Shown here in pieces: positions 34,575 through 43,730 of a stretch of 64,000 nt of DNA. The notes beneath the pieces were generated by a model. The model saw only the letters and a program-made list of their open reading frames with translations. It searched no databases and was not told the DNA's origin. The position numbers and the translations under genes were made by a program. Each line of letters starts with the position of its first letter. The first letter of the stretch is position 1. The DNA is from Cohnella lupini (GTDB taxonomy: Bacteria; Bacillota; Bacilli; Paenibacillales; Paenibacillaceae), in contig NZ_QRDY01000016.1 of NCBI RefSeq assembly GCF_003386205.1, positions 1 to 64,000 on the forward strand, read 5' to 3'.

Positions 34575-35678
34575 ATGGATAACATAAAGGGCAATCAAAT
34601 AGATAACGGATCGACCACTGACGCGCAAAGGAAACCGACGGATTTCGAGATCGGCCTCTATACCTTCGGGGACCTGGTTCCCGGACAAGACGGCAGCACG
34701 ATAAGCGCGAAGCAGCGCCTACGTGAAATCATCGACGCAGCCAAACTGGCCGACGATGCCGGTCTTGACGTCTTCGGCGTCGGCGAGCATCACACGCTGG
34801 AATTCGCCGCGACCTCCACTCCCGTCGTACTTGCCGCTATCGCCCAGGCGACCGAACGGATCAGGCTAACCAGCGCGACGACGGTACTGAGTACCGTTGA
34901 TCCCGTTCGGCTGTTCGAGGATTTCGCGACCGTCGATTTACTGTCGGACGGCCGCGCGGAAATCATAGCCGGACGGGGAGCATTCGTGGATTCCTTCCCG
35001 CTGTTCGGTTACAATCTCGACGATTATAGCAACCTGTTCTCCGAGAAAATCGACCTGCTCTTGAAGCTTGGCGAGAATGATCGCACGACTTGGAACGGCC
35101 GATTCCGCAGCGCTTTGAACGATCTGGAGATCGCGCCACGTCCCGCTCAATCGGAGTTGCCCGTATGGATCGGCGTCGGCGGAACTCCGCAGAGCGCCGT
35201 GAATGCCGGCCGGCTCGGCCTTGGAATGGCACTGGCGTTACTCGGCGGAGCACCGGAAGGCGCGAAACACCTCGTCGAGCTGTACCGGGAAGCCGGCCTC
35301 AAAGCAGGCCATCATCCCTCGCGGTTGAAAGTCGCCGTTAGCAGCCATGGCTACGTTGCGGAGACTTCTCAACAGGCGCGGGATGAGTTTTATCCTTATT
35401 ACAGCAGCTATTTCGAACAATTCCTGGGTCGGCGAACAGGGCGAGGACGGATATCCCGCCCCGAATTCGAGCAGATGGCCAGACCCGAAACCGCGCTTGC
35501 GGTCGGCAGTCCCGAGCAGGTAATCGAGAAAATAATGCATCAGCACGAGCTGTTCGGCCATAGCCGCTTCATGGCCCAGATCGATATCGGCGGAATGCCA
35601 TATTCCCAGGTTGCGAAGGCGATTGAATTGCTGGCCGTCAAAGTGGCCCCCGTCGTGCGGCGCGAGCTCGCCCTCTGA
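34575..35678 (+). CDS. LLM-class flavin-dependent oxidoreductase
   Basis: About 367 residues of bacterial-luciferase-like TIM-barrel protein using FMN. Blocks seen are FEIGLYTFGDLVP, LDVFGVGEHHTLEFAATSTP, RIRLTSATTVLSTVDPVRLF, DLLSDGRAEIIAGRGA and LPVWIGVGGTPQSAV. The likely start is ATG 34575 (MDNIKGNQ); the reading frame continues upstream to 34467 but that part is unlike the family. Divergent from the HxlR gene. Substrate unknown. A separate, decayed member of the superfamily lies at 12759. Confidence 0.88.
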   Translation: MDNIKGNQIDNGSTTDAQRKPTDFEIGLYTFGDLVPGQDGSTISAKQRLREIIDAAKLADDAGLDVFGVGEHHTLEFAATSTPVVLAAIAQATERIRLTSATTVLSTVDPVRLFEDFATVDLLSDGRAEIIAGRGAFVDSFPLFGYNLDDYSNLFSEKIDLLLKLGENDRTTWNGRFRSALNDLEIAPRPAQSELPVWIGVGGTPQSAVNAGRLGLGMALALLGGAPEGAKHLVELYREAGLKAGHHPSRLKVAVSSHGYVAETSQQARDEFYPYYSSYFEQFLGRRTGRGRISRPEFEQMARPETALAVGSPEQVIEKIMHQHELFGHSRFMAQIDIGGMPYSQVAKAIELLAVKVAPVVRRELAL

Positions 35679-35740
35679 TCGTCGTTTTACTACAACATTC
35701 TCCTAAAGACGTCTTTCCATTCAACGATTCGTCCGAACAA

Positions 35741-35785
35741 AGAACAACCCGCCTTAGGCCAAGCGCCTAGGCGGGTTGTTCCATT
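35741..35785. terminator. bidirectional terminator
   Basis: AGAACAACCCGCCT pairs with AGGCGGGTTGTTC over more than 12 bp. It separates the convergent oxidoreductase and asparaginase genes. Confidence 0.85.
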
Positions 35786-35804
35786 AGTCAGTTCGGCTCG
35801 ATCA

Positions 35805-37541
35805 TTACTTGATAGGCAATTTAACCAAGGTCGTTATCGCTTCGGCTCTCGATGCGGTACCTTCCGGCGCGAATATTCCTCCGCTTCGACCTTTGATAAT
35901 TCCGGCATCCTTCACGGCTTTCGCCGCGCCTTTAGCCCAAGTCGGGATAGCCTCGTCATCCGCAAAGCCGGTATTAACCGTACCCGCCGTGTCGTATTTC
36001 AATGCCTTAGCCAGCATCAAGATCATTTCCGAACGGGTGATCAGAGTGGACGGCTTGAATGTACCGTCCGAATAACCGCTAACGATTCCTCCGTAAACCG
36101 CTTGTGCAATCGACGGCTCGGCCCATTGGCCGATTTCGTCCGCATCCTTGAATTTAAGCTCCGGCACGGGTCCCGCAGGCTTCAATGCGTTCATCAGCAT
36201 GACGACGAATTCCGCGCGCGTCAGATCCTGATTCGGCTTGAACGTACTGTCCGAATACCCGGTTACGATACCGCCGGTGACTCCTTTTGCAATCGCGGCC
36301 GTAGCCCAATGACCCGCGATATCCGTCAGTTTCGTCGGATCTCCGTCCGCGATTTCATCTTGACTGATATCCTGTCTTCCGAAATCCTCGAACCATTGCT
36401 TGATCGTCGGGAAATCGCTCGAGAAGGCCAGCGAGAGAAGCAACAGCATGCGGGCATGTTGGGCGTTTAAGCTATCGCCCGCCAAGATCCCGTCCGTGCT
36501 GCCCGGATACATCGTACCCGAACCGGTTCTCGTCGTCGTGACGAAGGTAACGCCTTGCTTGATCGCTTCCGCCCGGGCCGCGCTCATCTTGGAGGAAATT
36601 CCTCCCGCGCCGGTTCCGGCCGTTACGATTCCTTTTGCTCCGTCCGCTACGAATCCTTTGATCGCTCCGTCATCCGCTTCCTGGTAGGCGTAAGCAATCT
36701 CTACAACCGGCAGATCGTTCTTCGAAATCTTGCTTAAATCGAAAGGAGTCGCCCACTGAGGGGTGCCTGCCTTCAAAGCTCTTGCGTTCATCCGGTAGAG
36801 CGAAATGTTGTCCTGGTCGATGTAACCAAGCGATCCCAGAATCGGAGTCTCGAACGTATCCATTCGGTGAGCGTTAGACTTAGTTACATCTCTAGCCGCA
36901 TCGATCATATCGTTCAGCATGAGCACCGTTCCGTAACTCTTCGTTTTACCGCTGCCCGCGAGCTTGATCGCGTTGTACAAGTTCGCCGGCGCATCGGTTC
37001 CGATGGCATCCCACGGACGCATAGCTCCCGTGATGACGACCGGCTTCTCGCTTCTGACCGTCAGATCCAAGAAGTAACCGATATCCTCCATCGTATCCGT
37101 ACCCGTCGTGACGACTACGCCGTCGTATGTCTTCAAGGCTTGGTCTACGGCAAGGGACAGATCGTACAGCTCGGTGATGAGATATCCGCCGGAGCCTTTA
37201 TTGCCGAATTGATAAGTCGACACGTCCGCGATCTTATCCTTCCGCGGCAATTGCGCGACCATATCCTCCATCTTATAAGTACCCGCGCGGTAGTTCTGCA
37301 GGTTCGTGGCATCTCCGTCGGCGACTTGACCCGCTATCGTTCCGCCTGTTGCAATGACGATGACGTTAGGAAGCGGCGAAGTCTTGAACGTATCGCTGAG
37401 CGCCGGAATCGGAAATTCCGGAACGGGGTCCGCAGCCAATGCTTTCGTGGCGCCTAAACCCGAGATCGATAAACCCAGCACTGCCGTTGCAAGAGGAATT
37501 AAGAGCCTTTTGGGCATGAAACCCGTTCGTATCGATGACAT
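35805..37541 (-). CDS. type II L-asparaginase with three SLH domains
   Basis: A 578-residue exported enzyme that hydrolyses asparagine to aspartate and ammonia. Sec signal in the first 36 residues (ending ATKALA). The asparaginase domain (about 55-400) has IATGGTIAG with the nucleophilic Thr and VVTTGTDTMED with the second catalytic Thr-Asp pair. Residues about 405-578 are three SLH repeats (IVTGYSDSTFKPNQ; IVSGYSDGTFKPST; IIKGRSGGIFAPEG) that would fix it to the wall. AGGAGGT precedes the ATG. It lies 21 bp downstream of a closely related asparaginase without SLH domains, probably one operon. Confidence 0.92.
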   Translation of the reverse strand: MSSIRTGFMPKRLLIPLATAVLGLSISGLGATKALAADPVPEFPIPALSDTFKTSPLPNVIVIATGGTIAGQVADGDATNLQNYRAGTYKMEDMVAQLPRKDKIADVSTYQFGNKGSGGYLITELYDLSLAVDQALKTYDGVVVTTGTDTMEDIGYFLDLTVRSEKPVVITGAMRPWDAIGTDAPANLYNAIKLAGSGKTKSYGTVLMLNDMIDAARDVTKSNAHRMDTFETPILGSLGYIDQDNISLYRMNARALKAGTPQWATPFDLSKISKNDLPVVEIAYAYQEADDGAIKGFVADGAKGIVTAGTGAGGISSKMSAARAEAIKQGVTFVTTTRTGSGTMYPGSTDGILAGDSLNAQHARMLLLLSLAFSSDFPTIKQWFEDFGRQDISQDEIADGDPTKLTDIAGHWATAAIAKGVTGGIVTGYSDSTFKPNQDLTRAEFVVMLMNALKPAGPVPELKFKDADEIGQWAEPSIAQAVYGGIVSGYSDGTFKPSTLITRSEMILMLAKALKYDTAGTVNTGFADDEAIPTWAKGAAKAVKDAGIIKGRSGGIFAPEGTASRAEAITTLVKLPIK

Positions 37542-37562
37542 ATGGCCTTACCTCCTGAGGGT

Positions 37563-38762
37563 TTATGATCCTGTAGCGCTAGTCTCGACGTTCTGTGCTC
37601 CAAAGGTTGCGAACCAGTCTTTGATCGTTTTTTGGTCCTTCGTGAAAGCCAACGAGAGAAGCAGCAGCATACGGGCATGTTGAGCATTCAAGCTATCGCC
37701 GGCGATAATGCCGTCCGAGCTGCTCGGATACATCGTACCTGAACCCGTTCTTGTCGTCGTTACGAAAAGGACGCCTTGCTTGATCGCTTCCGTACGGGCC
37801 GCGCTCATCTTGGCGGAAATTCCGCCTGCGCCGGTTCCGGCCGTTACGATTCCTTTTGCTCCGTCCGCTACGAAACCTTTAATCGCGCCGCCGCCCGCTT
37901 CTTGATACGCATATGCGATTTCGACCATCGGCAGATCCGCTTTGGTGATTTTGCTAAGATCGAACGGAGTCGACCATGTCGGTTTGCCCGCTTTGCTTAC
38001 TCTTCCCGGAGCGCGATAGATCGAGATGCTGTCTTGGTCGATATAACCCAAAGCTCCCAGAATCGGAGTCTCGAACGTATCCAGGCGGTGAGCGTTCGAC
38101 TTCGTTACGTCTCTTGCCGCTTGGATAACATCGTTCAGCATTAGGACAGTACCGAACCATTTCGTCTTACCGCTGCCCGCAAGCTTGATCGCGTTGTACA
38201 AGTTCGCCGGCGCGTCGGTTCCGATAGCATCCCACGGACGCATAGCTCCCGTGATGACAACCGGCTTCTCGCTTCTAACCGTCAGATCTAGGAAGTAAGC
38301 AATATCCTCCATCGTATCCGTACCCGTCGTGACGACTACGCCGTCGTATGTCTTCAGGGCTTGGTCTACGGCAAGGGACAGATCGTACAGCTCGGTGATG
38401 AGATATCCCCCGGAGCCTTTATTGCCGAATTGATAAGTCGACACGTCCGCGATCTTATCTTTCCGCGGCAATTGCGCGACCATATCTTCCATCGTATAAG
38501 TACCTGCGCGGTAGTTCTGTAGATTCGTAGGGTCTCCGTCGGCGACTTGACCCGCGATCGTTCCGCCCGTCGCGATGACGATGACGTTAGGTTTGGCAGT
38601 TAAGTCTTTCAATTTAACATCAGGAATAGCGGCAACCGTAGGTGCAGTCGGAGGAACGGGATCAGCGGCATAAACGCTAGTTGCCATTGTCGTAATCATT
38701 GCTAAGACTAGGAAAGTATTTAAAAGCCGTTTGAATCCTTTTCCGTTAACTGTGAATGTCAT
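37563..38762 (-). CDS. type II L-asparaginase, secreted
   Basis: A 399-residue exported asparaginase. Signal peptide ends near SVYAA; IATGGTIAG (nucleophile Thr68) and VVTTGTDTMED are intact. The sequence is almost the same as the asparaginase part of the downstream gene, nearly identical in DNA from about 38286 to 38580, but it stops after FGAQNVETSATGS with no SLH domain, so it is presumably released. AGGAGG precedes the ATG. First gene of the tandem pair. The AT-rich leader upstream (38763-38930) holds a TATAAT-like box on the minus strand. Confidence 0.92.
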   Translation of the reverse strand: MTFTVNGKGFKRLLNTFLVLAMITTMATSVYAADPVPPTAPTVAAIPDVKLKDLTAKPNVIVIATGGTIAGQVADGDPTNLQNYRAGTYTMEDMVAQLPRKDKIADVSTYQFGNKGSGGYLITELYDLSLAVDQALKTYDGVVVTTGTDTMEDIAYFLDLTVRSEKPVVITGAMRPWDAIGTDAPANLYNAIKLAGSGKTKWFGTVLMLNDVIQAARDVTKSNAHRLDTFETPILGALGYIDQDSISIYRAPGRVSKAGKPTWSTPFDLSKITKADLPMVEIAYAYQEAGGGAIKGFVADGAKGIVTAGTGAGGISAKMSAARTEAIKQGVLFVTTTRTGSGTMYPSSSDGIIAGDSLNAQHARMLLLLSLAFTKDQKTIKDWFATFGAQNVETSATGS

Positions 38763-38934
38763 AATATTTGCCTCCTGGTGTTATAAATTTATTTATGTAA
38801 CTGAGGTAATTATATATATGTGTAAGATAATATAACATAAGAATTAAGTCCTATATTTACCAGTGTTTTTTCGTCATTTTTGCCCATTATTTGTTATTAT
38901 ATATGCCATGGATATTACGCAATATCAGTATAAA

Positions 38935-38966
38935 AATAATCCACCTCTTTGCGGAGGTGGATTATT
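38935..38966 (-). terminator. terminator of the RCC1/glycosyltransferase operon
   Basis: AATAATCCACCTC pairs with GAGGTGGATTATT. On the minus strand a T run follows. It lies 27 bp past the stop of the RCC1-repeat gene. Confidence 0.88.
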
Positions 38967-38992
38967 GTCTGATTAAAGTCTCGATGTTTAAT

Positions 38993-41203
38993 TTAAGTGT
39001 GGCTAGCGGCAAAGTCTCTCAAGGCCAATGTTCCGCTGCTGACATCGCCGCCGGATATCGCCAGCTCGAGATAGTAATTTGCATTATAGTAGTTATCGTG
39101 GAGCAAGTACCATTGGGCGATTCCTACGTTCACGGACGGAGCCTGGCTGCTCGCCGAATCTTCTTGAATGACCGTCGGCACCCCGGAAGTTACCGCCAGC
39201 AAGGCATATTTGCTATACCCTCGTTGCCATTCGCCCGATTGAATGTCGGCGATCGCCGATTGATGAAGCCGAGTCGCCGCAGCTTCAATTAGAGCCTTTA
39301 CGCCGCTGCTATCTTTATGCGGCGAGCCTAGCTGTCCCAAGTAGCTGATGACGTTGTAGTCGTTGCCTGAATCCCAGTACCAGAGCGCCAGGCTCAGGTT
39401 CTCTCCGGCATTCAAGACGTTCAGCGCGTCTTGTCGAATAGCCTCCGGAGCCCCCTCCGATTCGCCGAGAAGTTCATAATCCGCGAATCCATCGGATAGT
39501 TGACCGGCCGATAGCTTGGCGACGGCTTGAGCTTGAAGATTGGCCGAGGCTTCGTCGTAAGCGGCCTGATCATCCGGCACGAGGCCTTCAGCCGCGTAAG
39601 CCTTCGAGAAATAATAGACGGCGTTATAGGCATTGCCGGCATTCAAGTAGAAGTAGGCATTTCCTAAGTCTACTTCGTAAGGATCTCCCGGACCACCCGA
39701 AGAGGCATCGATCAGGAAAGCGGCAGAGACGGCTTCGGCGGTGTTACCCGCCATGTCGGAGCCCTTGACGCGCAAGTACCAATCGCCGTCCGCCGCGCCG
39801 TCGGGGAGCTTGACGTTCGCCCCGTTCGCGAAGGAATTCCAGTCTTCCGCGGGCGAGTCGGGGCTCGGCGTCCATACGTACTCCAGGGTGGACGGATCCG
39901 CGCCGCTTTCGGAATCGGAAACCGCTACCGTGGATGCCGCCCAACTGGCTGCTTCCGGATTGCCGTTCGTTCCGAACTCGATAGTCGGAGGCGTCGAATC
40001 CTTCACGATATCCAGCGTAAAGTCCGCAACGTTAGGCAGCAGATAGGGTTCGACCTTCCACGCAACGGAAGTCGAAGAGCCCGCCAAGGGAACGTTCAAC
40101 GATTGTCCGCTCGTATGAATCTGATCTCCGACGATCAGGTTGGAGCTTTCGGGAGTCTTCAATCCCACGGTCACCTCGACGTCCGTCACGGCCGGATTGA
40201 CGTAGGCGGTATAAGCGGTAGCGTCGTCGTTAACCTGCGGCGAGAGCACCGCACCGCTCACGTTTAAGGACTCGAGCTTGGTGCTGCCGGGAATATCTAT
40301 CTTATGCTGCGGATTCAAGCCTCCCCATTGAACCAGCGTCCCGTCGTTTTTCAGCGCCCACGAGGTGTAATCGCCCGCGGCGATTGCCACGACTCCGGAC
40401 AGTTCCTCCGGAACATCGGACTCTCCCGTATCGTTCCTCCCCCAAGCGACGACCGTCCCGTCGGATTTAAGCGCAAGCGAATGGCCGCCGCCCGCGGCGA
40501 TCTTGACGACATTAGATAAATCGGCCGGCACCTCGGTCTGCGACCCCCACGATACGACCGTTCCATTCGATTTCAATGCGAGGGAGAAGCCGCTTCCCGC
40601 CGCTATCGCGGTAACTTGGGACAAATTGGCCGGTACGTCCGCGCCCGAGAAGCTGCCGCTATAAGCCCAACCGACGACCGTACCGTTCGACTTTAGAGCC
40701 AAATGATGAAAAGTCCCTTGGGCTATGGCTACCACGTTCGATAACCCTTCCGGAACGTATGCGTACGTTCTGCCCCATTGCACGACCGTCCTGTCCGATT
40801 TCAAAGCCATAATCGAATCGTAAGCTGCCGAGATTGCAGTAACTCCGGACAAATCTTCTGGGTAATTAAGATCCATGTCTAAGTTGGATCCCCACTGAGT
40901 GACGGTTCCATCAGACTTCAGAGCGACATATCCTTGTTCTAGTCCCGCTACGGAGATTACGTCCGTCAATCCTGCGGGTACCTGAATAGGGTTATTGCCG
41001 ATACCGACCTGCAATACCTTGCCGTTCGTCAGAAGAACAATTCCTTGATCGATGCCCGCCGCCGCTACCGCACTGCCTTTGACGACCTCCGTTGCCTCCG
41101 CGCTCGCCGTCGAAGTCAGGGCGAAAGCGAACGCCAGCATGCTCGCCAACGCCAATCCGACCCGTTTCTTCCGCCAACCGCGAACTACCTTGTGCTCAAT
41201 CAT
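38993..41203 (-). CDS. exported RCC1-repeat protein with cadherin-like and TPR-like regions
   Basis: A 736-residue exported protein. Signal peptide in residues 1-35 (LALASMLAFAFALTSTASA). Residues about 40-310 contain six or so RCC1-type repeats (SLALKSDGTVVAWG, HHLALKSNGTVVGWA), predicting a beta-propeller. Then a cadherin-like beta-sandwich (LESLNVSGAVLSPQVNDDAT), an Ig-like region with DSTPPTIEFG, and a C-terminal helical part with three to four TPR-like units (LGNAYFYLNAGNAYNAVYYF; LALWYWDSGNDYNVISYLG; IAQWYLLHDNYYNANYYLEL). Sixteen bp after the glycosyltransferase gene, so co-transcribed. Function unknown; surface binding is inferred. Confidence 0.85.
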   Translation of the reverse strand: MIEHKVVRGWRKKRVGLALASMLAFAFALTSTASAEATEVVKGSAVAAAGIDQGIVLLTNGKVLQVGIGNNPIQVPAGLTDVISVAGLEQGYVALKSDGTVTQWGSNLDMDLNYPEDLSGVTAISAAYDSIMALKSDRTVVQWGRTYAYVPEGLSNVVAIAQGTFHHLALKSNGTVVGWAYSGSFSGADVPANLSQVTAIAAGSGFSLALKSNGTVVSWGSQTEVPADLSNVVKIAAGGGHSLALKSDGTVVAWGRNDTGESDVPEELSGVVAIAAGDYTSWALKNDGTLVQWGGLNPQHKIDIPGSTKLESLNVSGAVLSPQVNDDATAYTAYVNPAVTDVEVTVGLKTPESSNLIVGDQIHTSGQSLNVPLAGSSTSVAWKVEPYLLPNVADFTLDIVKDSTPPTIEFGTNGNPEAASWAASTVAVSDSESGADPSTLEYVWTPSPDSPAEDWNSFANGANVKLPDGAADGDWYLRVKGSDMAGNTAEAVSAAFLIDASSGGPGDPYEVDLGNAYFYLNAGNAYNAVYYFSKAYAAEGLVPDDQAAYDEASANLQAQAVAKLSAGQLSDGFADYELLGESEGAPEAIRQDALNVLNAGENLSLALWYWDSGNDYNVISYLGQLGSPHKDSSGVKALIEAAATRLHQSAIADIQSGEWQRGYSKYALLAVTSGVPTVIQEDSASSQAPSVNVGIAQWYLLHDNYYNANYYLELAISGGDVSSGTLALRDFAASHT

Positions 41204-41219
41204 TACTTCATGCCTCCTC

Positions 41220-42512
41220 CTAATTTTTTTGTTGAGGATTGCCGTAAAGATCCGCCATCCCCATATTCCTCGTATGCTCCGTCTTGACCCAATCGTTCTG
41301 CCGCCTGACCAAGAAGACAGCCTTGAACATCACCGGAATCCAAGTCAAACCGAACCAAAGATACAGAAACAAGAGCGGAACATACTTAAGGGTAAGCTTG
41401 CCGAAATGCAGGCTTGGTCCGGCAATCGTCAATACCGCCGCTTGCAGGATCAGGAACAGCATCCAAGTGGCCGTGATCGTTTGTTGGAATTGCCATTCCG
41501 GTTGAAGCGCGAACTGCACGATCGGGATAATCAATCCGACCAGCATGATGAAATAGACGACGACCGTCCGAACAGGGGAAGCCAAGTACAAGAAGAGATC
41601 AAGATGACGGAGGGATCGGGTTCGGAGGAAAAGCAGGAGATTCTTAGGTCCATACTTGAGGAGCACCCAGTAGTGACCTTGGATCCAACGCGTTCGCTGG
41701 CGAAAAGAAGCCCTATGCTTAAGAGGCTTCTCGTCGTAGACGATCGCGTGATGGTTCCAATGAACGCGGCTCCCCTCGGTAACGAGACTGGCCGTGAATT
41801 CCAGGTCCTCCGTCAAGCTTTCCAGGTTCCACCCGATGCGCTTGATGCACGAGCATCGGATGGCAAGCCCGGTTCCGCCGAGAGCGGCGGACAAACCCCA
41901 CCGAAATCTGGCGAGCTGCCACAATCGGTTCATTTGCCAATAGCTAAGCGCGGACACCTGAGTAATCCACGAATCTTGAACGTTCTTGGTATCGATATAC
42001 CCTTGAACCGCATCGGCTTCGGGGTACGCTTCGAGAAAATCGTTCATCCGGTCGAGGAAATCCTCCTTCACCAGATTGTCGGCGTCCACCATGACGAGCG
42101 CCTCGTAATCTTCCATGTCGATTTGCTCCATGGCCCATCGCATGTTGTACGTCTTTCCTTTCAGAACCTTGTTATGCCGAATAAGCGCTCTATAGCCGAA
42201 ACTCCTTGTAATATCCGCCGTTCGATCCGTGCAATTATCGCAGGAGACGACGACGTCGAATTTATCGGATGGATATTGTTGCTGCTTCAAGCTCGATAGC
42301 AGCGAGGCAATGACTTTCTCCTCGTTGCAAGCGGGGACGAGAATGACGAATTTTCGTTGATGGACGGCCTTGGCGAGCTGCGCAGGCGGGGCGAAACCTC
42401 GAATGGAAATCACGAAATTATAGAGCCATAAGGAATACACGGCGCCGATCAGAAAGAGCATCAGTTGCCAATAGGGCGAAAGCTGGCTGACGTAATACAG
42501 CATCGATCCCAT
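41220..42512 (-). CDS. membrane glycosyltransferase family 2
   Basis: A 430-residue processive-type GT2. Residues 1-35 hold a membrane helix; the catalytic domain has ILVPACNEEKVIASLL, MVDADNLV (DxD-type), GLSAALGGTGLAIRCSC, LTEDLEFTASLV and RQRTRWIQGHYWVL (the QxxRW motif of BcsA/HasA-like enzymes). Three more hydrophobic helices follow. Enzymes of this form polymerise or export polysaccharide, or glycosylate lipids. It precedes the RCC1-repeat gene, which might be its substrate or partner. The leader contains the 51-bp arrays. Confidence 0.9.
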   Translation of the reverse strand: MGSMLYYVSQLSPYWQLMLFLIGAVYSLWLYNFVISIRGFAPPAQLAKAVHQRKFVILVPACNEEKVIASLLSSLKQQQYPSDKFDVVVSCDNCTDRTADITRSFGYRALIRHNKVLKGKTYNMRWAMEQIDMEDYEALVMVDADNLVKEDFLDRMNDFLEAYPEADAVQGYIDTKNVQDSWITQVSALSYWQMNRLWQLARFRWGLSAALGGTGLAIRCSCIKRIGWNLESLTEDLEFTASLVTEGSRVHWNHHAIVYDEKPLKHRASFRQRTRWIQGHYWVLLKYGPKNLLLFLRTRSLRHLDLFLYLASPVRTVVVYFIMLVGLIIPIVQFALQPEWQFQQTITATWMLFLILQAAVLTIAGPSLHFGKLTLKYVPLLFLYLWFGLTWIPVMFKAVFLVRRQNDWVKTEHTRNMGMADLYGNPQQKN

Positions 42513-42650
42513 GTGAAAAACTCCCTAATACCGCTATATTTGATACATATCGTATCATTTAAAACCGTACAAGTAAACATTATCTGGAATTTTTCCCTCG
42601 TTTAGATACGTGTTGTATTCCTCTCGCTTTACAGCTTCTTATCTATGAAA

Positions 42651-43442
42651 TAGCCGTGCCTCGAACGGTTATTTCGGCCGTGGACGACGATTTCCTCAAA
42701 TTAGCCGTGCCTCGAACGGTTATTTCGGCCGTGAGGAGCCTTTCCTGCAAATTAGCCGTGCCTCGAACGGTTATTTCGGCCGTGAGGAGCCTTTCCTCAA
42801 ATTAGCCGTGTCTCGAACGGTTATTTCGGCCGCGGACGACGATTCCCTCAAATTAGCCGTGCCTCGAACGGTTATTTCGGCCGTGGACGACGATTCCCTC
42901 AAATTAGCCGTGCCTCGAACGGTTATTTCGGCCGTGGACGACGATTTCCTCAAATTAGTCGTGCCTCAAACGGTTATTTCGGCCGCGGACGACGATTCCC
43001 TCAAATTAGCCGTGCCTCGAACGATTATTTCGGCCGTGGACGACGATTTCCTCAAATTAGCCGTGCCTCGAACGGTTATTTCGGCCGTGGACGACGATTT
43101 CCTCAAATTAGCCGTGCCTCGAACGGTTATTTCGGCCGTGGACGACGATTTCCTCAAATTAGCCGTGCCTCGAACGGTTATTTCGGCCGTGGACGACGAT
43201 TTCCTCAAATTAGCCGTGCCTCGAACGGTTATTTCGGCCGTGAGGAGTCTTTCCTGCAAATTAGCCGTGCCTCGAACGGTTATTTCGGCCGTGAGGAGTC
43301 TTTCCTGCAAAATAGCCGTGTCTCGAACGGTTATTTCGGCCGTGGACGACGATTCCCTCAAATTAGCCGTGCCTCGAACGGTTATTTCGGCCGTGGACGA
43401 TGATTTCCTCAAATTAGCCGTGTCTCGAACGGTTATTTCGGC
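42651..43442. repeat. 51-bp tandem array, 15 full units and a partial one
   Basis: Units start at 42651, 42702, 42753, 42803, 42854, 42905, 42956, 43007, 43058, 43109, 43160, 43211, 43262, 43313, 43364 and 43415 (partial). Each begins TAGCCGTGCC, has core TCGAACGGTTATTTCGGCC, then one of two endings (GTGGACGACGATTTCC or GTGAGGAGTCTTTCCTGC). One unit is 50 bp. Because 51 is divisible by three, long spurious frames run through on both strands. Confidence 0.97.
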
Positions 43443-43488
43443 GAACCGAAATAAACTTACTTGGTGGTGCTTTTTCTCAGTAGTATCG

Positions 43489-43692
43489 GAAGCTACCCGG
43501 TTTGGACGTGTTACTCTGCGCAAAACGCCAACTGCGTCGAAAGTTACCCGGTTTGGACATGTTACTCTGCGCAAAACGCCGGCCGCGTCGGAAGCTACCC
43601 GGTTTGGACGTGTTAATACGTGCAGAATGCCAACTGCGATGCGAATTACCAGATTTGGACGTGGAAGTCCGCGCACAGCGCCGCCTCCACAT
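43489..43692. repeat. 51-bp tandem array, four units (second family)
   Basis: Units start at 43489, 43540, 43591 and 43642, exactly 51 bp apart, with core TACCCGGTTTGGACGTGTTA; the fourth is most diverged. Only 46 bp separate it from the first array. It resembles the array at 51035 more than the adjacent one. Confidence 0.92.
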
Positions 43693-43725
43693 AAAAAAAG
43701 AGCTCCAGCCAAATGGCTAAAGCTC
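43692..43725 (-). terminator. terminator of the sensor-kinase operon
   Basis: GAGCT and AGCC pair with GGCT and AGCTC; on the minus strand the stem is followed by CTTTTTTTAT. It lies directly after the kinase stop. Confidence 0.8.
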
Positions 43726-43730
43726 TCCAA

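Noticed and set aside
42651-43442. Possible CRISPR array
   Set aside because: The units are direct tandem copies with no unique spacers, 51 bp throughout, and no cas genes nearby.
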